The translations under genes were made by a program, and so were the position numbers. Of a DNA stretch of 37,793 nt, positions 1-7,825 are shown one piece after another. Numbering within the stretch: position 1 is the stretch's first letter; each line of letters opens with the position of its first letter. The notes beneath the pieces are model-generated. The model was not told the origin of the DNA, searched no databases, and saw only the letters and a program-made list of their open reading frames with translations. This DNA is from Candidatus Epulonipiscium sp. (GTDB taxonomy: Bacteria; Bacillota; Clostridia; Lachnospirales; JAAYNZ01). Where the stretch lies: contig JAAYNZ010000061.1 of NCBI GenBank assembly GCA_012520595.1, positions 1 through 37,793 of the forward strand, given 5' to 3'.

Positions 1-666
1 CTGATTCTTTTTAAGACTTTGAAGGTCATCTAAAGAAATTTGAAACTCTTGAATTCTTTCACTGCTATCTGAATTGACTACCACTGTAACATTGGATTTT
101 GTATCGTCCATTTGCAGGTTGGCCCATTGTTTTTTTTCTAATTGAATAAGGGCTACTGTGTTTCCTTCAGCATCTATTTCTTTATTGATCTTCCCATTTA
201 GAATGATCTTGTTATCCAATACTTGGCTATCTTCTGCCCCTTCATTTTCTTTCCCAGTTCCTGATTCCACTTCCGATTCACTAGCATCTGTTTCTTCTGG
301 CTCCCCAGGCGATGGTATCTGATCTTCCACTACAAAGGAAGCTTTTGTTACCTGCTCAAGGCCAATGGCTCCAAGCCACACCTCATACTTTCCTTTTCTT
401 GGTTTTGGTATCGGAATCTCTTTGACAAAACTTCCTCCTTCTTCCGTATAAATCTGATCAAAATAAATAGGATTTTTGTCAGCATGCATCAACTGAATCG
501 TGACCCATTGTCCTTCACCCGTAGATAAATTACCACTTACACGAACTACACTGTTGCTCTTATCATAGATAGCCGATGCTGTTAATTGTGCAACATCTTG
601 TGCCGCCATAACCGTTGTTGGTACCATCATTATAAGCACTAGCAACAGCAGTATACTACGTTTCAT
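1..666 (-). CDS. Secreted protein, N-terminal part (runs off the left edge)
   Basis: Reading leftward from the ATG at 664-666, the frame stays open for 222 codons and leaves the window at base 1, so only the N-terminal part is visible. It begins with Met-Lys-Arg and a hydrophobic stretch ending in VMAA (about residues 5-22), a typical Sec signal peptide. A strong GAGGAGGG ribosome binding site lies just upstream at 671-678. After the signal comes a beta-rich stretch of about 100 residues that looks like an extracellular Ig-like fold. An acidic Pro/Glu/Ser linker (about residues 125-150) and a second beta-rich segment follow. No catalytic motif is visible. A consensus promoter lies about 110 bases upstream. 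I infer an exported or wall-associated protein and do not recognise the family. Confidence 0.8.
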   Translation of the reverse strand, partial: MKRSILLLLVLIMMVPTTVMAAQDVAQLTASAIYDKSNSVVRVSGNLSTGEGQWVTIQLMHADKNPIYFDQIYTEEGGSFVKEIPIPKPRKGKYEVWLGAIGLEQVTKASFVVEDQIPSPGEPEETDASESEVESGTGKENEGAEDSQVLDNKIILNGKINKEIDAEGNTVALIQLEKKQWANLQMDDTKSNVTVVVNSDSSERIQEFQISLDDLQSLKKNQ

Positions 667-779
667 AACATCCCTCCTCAATCATGATAGGTTTACAGTA
701 TCCCATAAACCCATGTCCTACATTTGTTGAAACCTTTTAAATTTTTATCCTTTCTGGTTCATAAATCGTTCATAAGATT

Positions 780-808
780 ATAATACTTTATTCATTTTAT
801 AATGTCAA
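780..808 (-). promoter_or_regulatory. Sigma-A promoter of the secreted-protein gene
   Basis: On the minus strand a perfect -35 TTGACA (803-808) is followed, after a 17-base spacer, by the -10 TATTAT (780-785). Transcription would start near 773 and give a leader of about 105 bases before the ATG at 666. No structured element was recognised in that leader. Confidence 0.65.
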
Positions 809-905
809 TACCCTATTGTAGTAGATAAATCGTATTTTTATAAACAATCCTCTATGAATTTATTAAACATTTATCCTTTCATTCAGCTCCTCTATTGTTA
901 TTTCA

Positions 906-965
906 TAAAAAAATCGGGTAGAAGGGAAAATGAATTAATTTTCTCTCCTACCCGATTTTTTTATT
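906..965 (-). terminator. Intrinsic terminator of the GntR-SBP gene
   Basis: AAATCGGGTAG (minus strand) pairs with CTACCCGATTT, with a partly paired extension around the loop. A run of seven T's follows on the minus strand. The 5' arm of the stem is formed by the last codons of the GntR-SBP gene, so the stop codon (935-937) lies in the loop region. A-rich flanks on the other side could let it stop plus-strand transcripts as well. Confidence 0.75.
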
Positions 966-2320
966 TTTTTTAGAGCTTGCAACAAGTCAGCACCATCTGA
1001 TAAACCGGACCAAAAATAACTAAGCTCACTTCGTAAACTCATTAACTGTTGTGGAGTCATCCCCAACTCATTATAGTATCGAAAAGATGGAATGATTTCT
1101 CGGTACATAAAAAATCGATTGGGTTGGTAGATCTCACCTGTTCCTGCCCATTCTGCTGCAAGTTGATGGGCGGGAATACTCATACTATGCTGACGTATAT
1201 AAAGTTGGCTTTCATACTTTGTTAAATAATCAACAAACCGTTGAGCAGCTTCTTTCTTTGTCGATGTTTTTAGCACGCTTAACCCAAGAGTTAGTAATAA
1301 TGTCCTAGGCTCCTTCATATAGGGAAGAGGTGCAATTTCGAAAGGTATACCTGAATCCAGTACATAATTAAGATTAAAATAGGTTGTCATAATAATAGAA
1401 GCTTTTTCTTTCATAAACAGCTGTTCTGCGTACAAATCATGATCCGCAATCAAAAGTGTATCCACCCTTTGTCCAGTAATCAGATCTTTACATAACGTCA
1501 TGCTTTCTAAAAATAATTCAGCCTGATGTAATTGGTTGGTTTCATCATAATGATATCCATTTTGCAATAAAAAAACAGGCCAACGATTTTGTGATAACAA
1601 ATGAAAATAAAAACCATATCGTTCTTCCTGATTCGAAAGATGGTGGGCCGTCTCTTTTAAAGTCTGCCATGACCAAAAGCTATCTGGTTCTGGAAGTTGC
1701 TTTTCCAAAAAATGTTTTCGATTATAACAAAGAATAACCGGTGAAAAAATAAAAGGCTTGGCATATAATGTGTTTCCATGAACAAATCCATTTTGTACAA
1801 ATGGATACATATACGAATCAAACTCCTGTGGTTCAAATAAGTGAAGACGATCGGATTCTACAAACTCTATATATTGATCGTAATTAATACTTAAAATATC
1901 AATGAGATGATTATCGATATAATGGTCAATACTTTCGATATACTGTTGATAGGCAATCGGAATAAATTGAATCTGAATATCTGGATTTTCCTTTTCAAAA
2001 CACTGGATTAATGGTTCGATGGCAGCTTCTCGAATTAAACTTTGGTGACAAGCAAACCTAAGAATCTGCTTCTCAACCATCTCCACTCCAATAACACGAT
2101 TACCGACTCTTGGGATTTTTTCAATAAGACCTTCTTCCACTAACTCAGCCAATCCCTTCCGGATGGATGCTTTGCTTAACTGGTATTGATCTGCCAGCTC
2201 CGTTTCTGCTGGCAAATATGTCCCCGGTGCAAGTACACCACTGTAGATATCTTTTCGAATTTGATCTGTAAAATAATTCAGCCGATAAAGAAAAGTTGAA
2301 CGTGTAGGACGATTTTTCAT
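935..2320 (-). CDS. GntR-type regulator fused to a MalE-like solute-binding domain
   Basis: The N-terminal 75 or so residues are a GntR winged helix, recognisable from the I..G...PG..LP.E.ELA..Y.LSKASIRKGL pattern and the wing G-N-R-V. The remaining 380 residues resemble an extracellular sugar-binding protein (type II periplasmic-binding fold, MalE/UgpB-like). It has a ...P.F...NPDI.I.F.. opening, a Y-N-R-K hinge region and a ...A..F..YL... ending. There is no signal peptide and no membrane segment, so it should be a cytoplasmic sensor-repressor in which the binding domain detects an imported sugar. I chose the ATG at 2318-2320 because AAAGGAAG lies 9 bases upstream and the winged helix begins soon after. 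An ATG at 2383 in the same frame has no good ribosome site and would add 21 residues. The gene ends in its own terminator, and its target is not obvious from its neighbours. Confidence 0.85.
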   Translation of the reverse strand: MKNRPTRSTFLYRLNYFTDQIRKDIYSGVLAPGTYLPAETELADQYQLSKASIRKGLAELVEEGLIEKIPRVGNRVIGVEMVEKQILRFACHQSLIREAAIEPLIQCFEKENPDIQIQFIPIAYQQYIESIDHYIDNHLIDILSINYDQYIEFVESDRLHLFEPQEFDSYMYPFVQNGFVHGNTLYAKPFIFSPVILCYNRKHFLEKQLPEPDSFWSWQTLKETAHHLSNQEERYGFYFHLLSQNRWPVFLLQNGYHYDETNQLHQAELFLESMTLCKDLITGQRVDTLLIADHDLYAEQLFMKEKASIIMTTYFNLNYVLDSGIPFEIAPLPYMKEPRTLLLTLGLSVLKTSTKKEAAQRFVDYLTKYESQLYIRQHSMSIPAHQLAAEWAGTGEIYQPNRFFMYREIIPSFRYYNELGMTPQQLMSLRSELSYFWSGLSDGADLLQALKKIKKSGRREN

Positions 2321-2417
2321 ATTTCTCATCTTCCTTTGTAAGGAACTTCCTTTCCTAAAATCAATGATCATTCTTTTTGTCATATTGCTTTTTACTACTA
2401 CTTTGTCTTATGCCTTC

Positions 2418-2448
2418 ATATCGTATCATATAAATAAGGGATGTACAA
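2418..2448 (-). promoter_or_regulatory. Promoter and possible operator of the GntR-SBP gene
   Basis: On the minus strand TTGTAC (2443-2448), a 17-base spacer and TACGAT (2420-2425) form a plausible promoter. The -10 is embedded in the imperfect palindrome ATATGATACGATAT (2418-2431), a likely autoregulatory site. The core ATATCGTAT (plus strand) recurs at the -10 of the aldo/keto reductase promoter at 6680. Confidence 0.45.
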
Positions 2449-2479
2449 TAAAAAGCTGAAAACCTAAAATTACAGTACG

Positions 2480-2549
2480 CTAAAAAATAGCTCTCGCCAA
2501 CAGTAAAGCAGGACCCTTAGGATCCTTGCTCTACTGTTAACAAAGAGCC
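2480..2549 (-). terminator. Terminator of the SLH gene, formed by a hairpin repeat element
   Basis: The arms AACAGTA-AGCAGGA and TCCTTGCT-TACTGTT, with outer arms GCTCT/AGAGC, form a long hairpin at 2489-2549. A T6 run follows on the minus strand (2482-2487), making a good intrinsic terminator for the SLH protein gene that ends at 2559. The element is related in sequence to the one at 31371-31434. Confidence 0.65.
2489..2549 (-). repeat. Hairpin repeat element, copy 1
   Basis: Read on the minus strand, the element starts GGCTCTTTGT and ends AGAGC followed by T's, with GGATCC- and CCTGCT-containing arms between. The copy at 31371-31434 starts GGTTCTTTGT, contains GGATCCTGCT and ends AGAGCCC followed by T's. 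The ends are inverted (GGCTCT/AGAGC), as in small MITE-like elements. No transposase is nearby. Confidence 0.5.
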
Positions 2550-2558
2550 TACATCATC

Positions 2559-5500
2559 TTATACCTGATCTTCTTTTTCAAACTTTATTTTTTGAACATA
2601 AGGTTTTATCGTTGGAATTTCTGGAGCACTGATTTCTAAAGTAAATTCTCCCTCGAGTAAATCTTCTCCAACTATATCCTCAAAAGTTAAACGATTTAAA
2701 TCCTCTTGAATCACTTCTTTTGTATACTCATTATCATTGGTTTTGAGTTGTACTACATATTTCAGCTGATAAGAATAATCCATCGATTCATCCACATTGA
2801 TTTTATAAAAACGTCCTCGTTGTCCCAAATCATTCATAAGTTCATATGAACCATTTTGGCTTAATGGCTGTTGTTTATCATATATAGTAATGACCTCTTG
2901 ATCCGGACCCTCTATATTGTTCCATCTTACCAAATCAATTTTAAAATCATCACTATATTCAAATTTCCTATCTTCTTTTATATCTATTTTTTCTTGTCCT
3001 GTATAATTAGTATGGATATCCAATTCATATTTATTTTCTTCTATCTCTACCATATAGGATGCAATCATATTTCGATATATACCTTTGCTTAAATAAAACA
3101 CAGGATTCTCATTATTAAGGTTTAAATGTGTTGTTGTACTGTATTTTATGGGAGCAACGGATTTTAAAACATAATTATATGGATTTTTTTGGCTTAGTTG
3201 TAGTTCTATTTTTACAACATCCTCTTGTCTAAATTCAAATTTATTATTTCCAATCCCTACATCTATTGCAGGTGTATACATATAATAGGGTACTTCTTTT
3301 TCTTCAATCCAATAACAAATAGAATACTTTCCTGATTGTATTTTCATCTCTCCATTACGTCCAAACCAAATATTAGCTATATCTTCTCCATTCTCATCTA
3401 AAAGATAAATATTACCACGATACTCTTGCAGTGTTTTTCCTTCCATAGAAACATCAATGGCAACAAAGTCTTCCAGGGAAACTTCTTTTATTTGTCCTTG
3501 TTTTATTTCTTCTGATGTTATTCTTAAAAAAACTTGGTACTCACCGTCGTTGATACGTGCTGGAATCACAAATTCTTCATACTTATGAAGCTCATCAAAC
3601 TTAATCTCTACGATTAGTCTTCCTTCTTCCTGATTTGCTTGTACTAAATTTTCTTCTATATGATGCAATCGATCCCAGAAGTTTGATCGCTTTCCTTTAC
3701 CCCTTATTTCATTGGTTTCTATATTCCAGCTCTTTATAGCATCCCCTTTGATCACAAAGTTTGCGATTCCCTCTGTTTCTGTTGAGGTTCGTTTAGAAGA
3801 TTTGAATTTTTCGAAGACCTCCTGTAACTGCTCCAATCTAGTATTAACTGCTTCTTGTGTTACTTGATCTCCTCTTAAAAACTCTCTTACATCATCTACT
3901 ACTACTTTAAATTCTTCATATGCTTCTTTAGGATAACTTCCCACCTCTTCTCCTATGTCAATATGCATGAGAAATAGAGAAATTTCATGAAGACGGTAAA
4001 TTATTTCTGATCGATTCACTTTAACCATATTATTACCAAACTCTTGAAGAGCCTTCTGCAACGCTACTGTAGCTTCATCGATCGTCCCTTGGTTTTCTTT
4101 CGTAGCTTCTTTATTTTCCAGTGCTTTTTTGGCTTCCTCTAAGGCATTTACAAGCATTTCTTTTGCGTCTACTGATACATTCCCATCGTAAGATCCTACA
4201 GGAACATTTTCTATTTTATATTCAGCTTCTCTTATATTTAGGTCCAATTCATAAGTGTCTAATCGATACTCTACTTGAACTTGAACTTCTTCTCCCTTTT
4301 CATCCGTAGCTTTTACTGTAGTTCCTATTCTAGCTTCGATGATTGGTGCTTGGATTCCTTCCTTTACAGTGATTGTGGCATTTTTTCTCACCGCCATTTT
4401 GTTAATTGTAGCATTAACAACAACGTTTGAATCTTCCGTATTTACAACCAAATGGGATACGGGAGCCGATATGGTTGTTTTCGCTCCTGATTCAACAGAC
4501 ACAATCCCTTCTATTTTAGCATCTTCACTTTCTGCTCTAATTTGTATGTCTGTTCCTGACGTTATTTTTACTTTTCCTTTAAAAGTAGTATTTCCTTGTA
4601 GTTTGATGGAGTTTCCCCCACCTCCCTTGAAGATATGTTCTGAATGCTCTTGATCCCTGATATTGGATAACTCAAGGTTTTCAACCATGGATTCAATAGT
4701 AAGTTGAGCAATGATTGCATTCTGAATGGTATTGTTATCCCCTTCGATTACTAGTTCTTTAACTTCATTGTCTCCAAAATCTAAAACAATCTCATTTGTA
4801 TTTTCTGGGATTACAACGGTTTTATTAACTGGCTCATTGACTTTTATGGATTGTAAAACTTGTATTTTTTGAACTGTTTCTAACCCTAATGCCTTTGCAA
4901 AGGCTTCCGAACTTGAAACAGTAGCCACCGTATCCTCGTCTTCCCCATCAGCCAGTGCTGGTACTACTATGATGGTTGCTGTAGCTATTTTCCCATCAGC
5001 AGTAGCTGTAATGGTAGCTTTTCCTTCTGCTACTGCCGTCACCAATCCATTATTAACTGTAGCCACATTGGCATTATTGGTTGTCCATGTCACATTTTTA
5101 TTGGTCGCATTGGTTGGGCTTACGGTAGCTGTTAATTGCAATGTGTTTCCTACTTTTATTTCTACTGCTGTCTTATCTAACTGAATTTCTGTTACTTTTA
5201 CTTCAGTAGAAGGTGTTGAAGGCTCTCCTGAGTTTGTTCCTCCTGAGTTTGTTCCTCCTGAGTTTGTATCTTGTTTTTCTTTTTTATCTGGCCCTATTGC
5301 TACTTGTTCACCTTTTTTTATCTTTTTATCATTTACGGTAACATCTACATTGGCTTGTAGATTACCAATGATTCCTTTTGCCATAATTTCTACTTTAGGT
5401 GAATTTACAGCTAGCTTTTCGATTGTAGCACCTTTCGCCAACTCAATACGTCCTTGGCCTTTTATGTGTAAATTATGTATGGTAACTCCTTCTTCGATGA

Positions 5501-6425
5501 CTACAATGGTTTTTTCATCCATTATCAGATTTTGAATGAATTTTTCTCCACTTACAACCACTCGTACATTTTTCTTTGTTTTAGCTACACTCACATCTTT
5601 TAGAGAAGAGTTTTTAATATGGATACTATTTTCTCCTCCACCTCTTATAAAAGTTGTACCTTCTACCGTTATTCCATCAAGAGTTACATTTCCTTCTCCA
5701 ATTCCTTCAGTAAGATATAAGTCACCTTTTATTGTCATATCCTTCAGAGTAATATCGGTAGTATTAACGATAACATTTCCCTCTGCATTTTTTACATAGG
5801 TTCCTGGTATATTATATAAAACACCAGCTGCATTTGATAGTATTTTTGCGGCTTCACCACGAGTTAGATTGTTTTCAGGTCGGTAAGTTCCATCCTGGTA
5901 GCCAGATACAAAACCTTTATTATAGAGTGCACCAATATAAGGTCTAGCCCAGCTAGCCATCTGATCATCGTCCTCAAAAAGGTGAAAAAAATTTGAACTT
6001 TCGTAATTCAGTCCAAAAGCAAGGGCGATTACCTTTGCTACTTCTTGTCTTGTTATTTCTTCATTAGGTCTTATAGTATTGTCTGGATACCCACTTACAT
6101 AGCCAGCCTCTACTGCCTTTTGAATTTCCTCATAATACCAATCTGTATCTTTCACATCATCAAAAGATACTTGGGCTTTATTGGAATATCCAAATATTTT
6201 ATTTAGCATCTTAAAAAATTCAGCCCTTGTAATCGTCTTGTCAGGCTTGAATTCTCCATCCGAATATCCTCCTACTACCCCTTTTACAGTTAAATACTGG
6301 ATCTCATCTTTAGCCCAATGAGATGAAACATCTGTCAAATCAGCAAATAAGGCTACCTTCATAGATAACATCATCGTCAATGAAAGTAGCACAGCAAAAA
6401 ATTTTCTGAAATTATTACGGTACAT
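2559..6425 (-). CDS. Large SLH-anchored surface protein with beta-solenoid and Big_2 domains
   Basis: This 1288-residue exported protein has a signal peptide (about 1-28) and three SLH domains (about 30-72, 86-133, 150-197). The SLH repeats carry the usual F.D-..-W....I......G...GY.DG.F.P...ITRAE pattern and should bind secondary wall polymer. They are followed by a repetitive beta-solenoid-like region (about 220-375) and a Gly/Ser/Thr/Asn linker with the TNSGG repeat (about 387-400). Then come a bacterial Ig-like Big_2 domain (about 408-487, L.ATVSPTNATN..VTWT pattern), a second solenoid-like region (about 505-700) and a helical FIVAR-like segment (about 745-880). The last 400 beta-rich residues are unrecognised. 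The ATG at 6425 is preceded by GAGGGGAGAAAGAGGA. The gene is monocistronic, with a perfect-consensus promoter and its own terminator. It is probably an abundant surface-layer or adhesin-type protein; no enzyme motif was seen. Confidence 0.9.
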   Translation of the reverse strand: MYRNNFRKFFAVLLSLTMMLSMKVALFADLTDVSSHWAKDEIQYLTVKGVVGGYSDGEFKPDKTITRAEFFKMLNKIFGYSNKAQVSFDDVKDTDWYYEEIQKAVEAGYVSGYPDNTIRPNEEITRQEVAKVIALAFGLNYESSNFFHLFEDDDQMASWARPYIGALYNKGFVSGYQDGTYRPENNLTRGEAAKILSNAAGVLYNIPGTYVKNAEGNVIVNTTDITLKDMTIKGDLYLTEGIGEGNVTLDGITVEGTTFIRGGGENSIHIKNSSLKDVSVAKTKKNVRVVVSGEKFIQNLIMDEKTIVVIEEGVTIHNLHIKGQGRIELAKGATIEKLAVNSPKVEIMAKGIIGNLQANVDVTVNDKKIKKGEQVAIGPDKKEKQDTNSGGTNSGGTNSGEPSTPSTEVKVTEIQLDKTAVEIKVGNTLQLTATVSPTNATNKNVTWTTNNANVATVNNGLVTAVAEGKATITATADGKIATATIIVVPALADGEDEDTVATVSSSEAFAKALGLETVQKIQVLQSIKVNEPVNKTVVIPENTNEIVLDFGDNEVKELVIEGDNNTIQNAIIAQLTIESMVENLELSNIRDQEHSEHIFKGGGGNSIKLQGNTTFKGKVKITSGTDIQIRAESEDAKIEGIVSVESGAKTTISAPVSHLVVNTEDSNVVVNATINKMAVRKNATITVKEGIQAPIIEARIGTTVKATDEKGEEVQVQVEYRLDTYELDLNIREAEYKIENVPVGSYDGNVSVDAKEMLVNALEEAKKALENKEATKENQGTIDEATVALQKALQEFGNNMVKVNRSEIIYRLHEISLFLMHIDIGEEVGSYPKEAYEEFKVVVDDVREFLRGDQVTQEAVNTRLEQLQEVFEKFKSSKRTSTETEGIANFVIKGDAIKSWNIETNEIRGKGKRSNFWDRLHHIEENLVQANQEEGRLIVEIKFDELHKYEEFVIPARINDGEYQVFLRITSEEIKQGQIKEVSLEDFVAIDVSMEGKTLQEYRGNIYLLDENGEDIANIWFGRNGEMKIQSGKYSICYWIEEKEVPYYMYTPAIDVGIGNNKFEFRQEDVVKIELQLSQKNPYNYVLKSVAPIKYSTTTHLNLNNENPVFYLSKGIYRNMIASYMVEIEENKYELDIHTNYTGQEKIDIKEDRKFEYSDDFKIDLVRWNNIEGPDQEVITIYDKQQPLSQNGSYELMNDLGQRGRFYKINVDESMDYSYQLKYVVQLKTNDNEYTKEVIQEDLNRLTFEDIVGEDLLEGEFTLEISAPEIPTIKPYVQKIKFEKEDQV
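5222..5268 (-). repeat. Three-fold 15-base coding tandem repeat
   Basis: The unit CTCCTGAGTTTGTTC (plus strand) is repeated three times. It encodes TNSGG-TNSGG-TNSGE in the linker between the first solenoid and the Big_2 domain of the SLH protein. The period is a multiple of three, so changes in copy number would keep the frame and alter only linker length. Confidence 0.85.
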
Positions 6426-6550
6426 TCCTCTTTCTCCCCTCTAATGGTTTTCCTTTTCTTGCTTTGAAATTGATATTATTTTGTCTTTTTCTACATCTCC
6501 TTTCCTAAAAAGGGAAAATACATCTTTTCACCCAAATATTTTACAAATTA

Positions 6551-6579
6551 ATTATACTCCTTATTGTAAATATTGTCAA
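6551..6579 (-). promoter_or_regulatory. Perfect-consensus sigma-A promoter of the SLH gene
   Basis: On the minus strand TTGACA (6574-6579) and TATAAT (6551-6556) are separated by exactly 17 bases. This matches the consensus at every hexamer position and suits a highly expressed surface protein. The predicted leader is about 120 bases long. Confidence 0.8.
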
Positions 6580-6655
6580 TAATTAAGCACAATTTTGCAT
6601 TTTAACTTAAAAAAGAGAAAAAGAACGGATCAAAACACAAGAAATATGCTTAACA

Positions 6656-6692
6656 TTGACATACTGGTAAAAACATGCTATATCGTATATAA
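6656..6692 (+). promoter_or_regulatory. Promoter and possible operator of the aldo/keto reductase
   Basis: TTGACA (6656-6661), a 17-base spacer and TATATC (6679-6684) form a promoter. The -10 overlaps the near-palindrome TATATCGTATATA (6679-6691). That site shares the core ATATCGTAT with the promoter of the GntR-SBP gene. Confidence 0.55.
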
Positions 6693-6769
6693 CCTATATG
6701 AATAATTTCCTTTTGACAAAATAGGATTTTAAAAGGAAACAAAAATAAAAAAGAAAAGAGGTTACTACA

Positions 6770-7687
6770 GTGAAAACCATCAATATCGGAAATAGTGGAA
6801 TCCAAGCTTCTGAAATTTCTTTAGGTTGTATGAGAATTGCAAATTCAACTGTCCAAGAAGTAAGAACACTCATTGATGTGGCTTTGGAAGAAGGAATTAA
6901 TTTTTTTGATCATGCAGATATTTATGCTGGAGGAAAAGCAGAAGAAATTTTTGCTAAAGCACTAGAGACTACACCTTCCCTTCGCGAAAAAATAATTATA
7001 CAAACAAAATGTGGAATTCGCCAAGGTTATTATGATTTTTCAAAAGAACATATTTTGGCATCTGTAGATAAAAGCTTGAAACGACTGAATACAGAATACA
7101 TTGATGTATTACTCCTGCATCGTCCTGATGCTTTAATGGAACCTGAGGAAGTAGCTGAAGCTTTTAATGAATTACAAAACACAGGAAAAGTACGTCATTT
7201 CGGTGTAAGCAACCAAAATCCTATGCAAATTGAATTATTGAGCCGTTATTTAGATCAAAAAATAATCATTAACCAATTACAATTTAGCATCACAAATACA
7301 GGAATGATCGATTCAGGTATCAATGTAAACATGCAGGTCAATGGCTCTATCGATCGAGATGGAAGCATCCTTGACTATTGTCGATTAAAAGATATTACCA
7401 TTCAAGCTTGGTCACCTTTTCAATACGGATTTTTTGAAGGTGTTTTTCTTGATAATGATAAATTCCCTGAACTCAATAAAAAAATAGATGAACTGGCTGA
7501 AACTAAAGATGTAACGAATTCTGCCATTGCCATTGCCTGGATTTTAAGACATCCTGCTAAAATTCAACCCATTGTAGGCACTACAAATATAAAACGCCTA
7601 AAAGAAATTTGTAGAGCCTCCGAAATAGAACTCACAAGACAAGAATGGTATGACATCTATAAAGCTGCTGGCAATCCATTGCCTTAA
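6770..7687 (+). CDS. Aldo/keto reductase (YdhF-like)
   Basis: This is a 305-residue NAD(P)H-dependent oxidoreductase of the aldo/keto reductase family, at the family's usual length. The catalytic tetrad is visible as D47, Y52 (DHADIY), K80 (IIIQTKCG) and H117 (LLLHRPD). The C-terminal cofactor-binding part reads G-T-T-N-I-K-R-L. The start is a GTG at 6770 with AAAAGAGG about 8 bases upstream; no in-frame ATG lies close by. Overall it resembles E. coli YdhF, whose natural substrate is unknown, so a carbonyl or sugar-ketone substrate is only inferred. It stands alone and is divergent from the SLH gene. Its promoter may share an operator with the GntR-SBP regulator. Confidence 0.92.
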   Translation: MKTINIGNSGIQASEISLGCMRIANSTVQEVRTLIDVALEEGINFFDHADIYAGGKAEEIFAKALETTPSLREKIIIQTKCGIRQGYYDFSKEHILASVDKSLKRLNTEYIDVLLLHRPDALMEPEEVAEAFNELQNTGKVRHFGVSNQNPMQIELLSRYLDQKIIINQLQFSITNTGMIDSGINVNMQVNGSIDRDGSILDYCRLKDITIQAWSPFQYGFFEGVFLDNDKFPELNKKIDELAETKDVTNSAIAIAWILRHPAKIQPIVGTTNIKRLKEICRASEIELTRQEWYDIYKAAGNPLP

Positions 7688-7770
7688 TTAAAACACCGAA
7701 GAATAAATACACCCATCATAACAATGCATTGCCCAAAATAATTGTATCAGGTAACCATCCAAGACATAAC

Positions 7771-7807
7771 AAAAATAGCTCTAAGTCTATCCATCGACTT
7801 AGAGCTA
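7771..7807 (-). terminator. Intrinsic terminator of the NagB-like gene
   Basis: A perfect 12-base stem TAGCTCTAAGTC/GACTTAGAGCTA (7776-7787 and 7796-7807) with an 8-base loop is followed on the minus strand by T5. It lies just past the stop of the minus-strand gene. It may also weakly stop the convergent aldo/keto reductase transcript, although no U-run follows on that side. Confidence 0.8.
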
Positions 7808-7825
7808 ATCCAAACCTTTACCTAT

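Larger units (their letters stand above)
6426..6769. other. 344-base divergent intergenic region
   Basis: No gene was found here. The region holds the minus-strand promoter and about 120-base leader of the SLH gene on the left, and the plus-strand promoter of the aldo/keto reductase on the right. The SLH leader carries an extra GGAAAGGAG sequence about 70 bases before the start codon and a small TTTCC/GGAAA hairpin. Confidence 0.7.

Noticed and set aside
5222-5268. Possible CRISPR-like array
   Set aside because: The three 15-base units are contiguous with no spacers and are in frame with a protein linker.
4339-5799. Several open frames on the plus strand opposite the SLH gene
   Set aside because: They mirror the repetitive Thr/Val/Ile-rich codons of the minus-strand gene, lack ribosome sites, and their products show no domain or sensible composition.
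6426-6550. Riboswitch in the SLH gene leader
   Set aside because: Only one short hairpin and an extra Shine-Dalgarno-like sequence were visible; no known conserved core was recognised.
7776-7807. Possible third copy of the hairpin repeat (shares AGCTCTAAG)
   Set aside because: It is a simple perfect stem without the TCTTTGT and CCTGCT blocks, so it is better read as an ordinary terminator.
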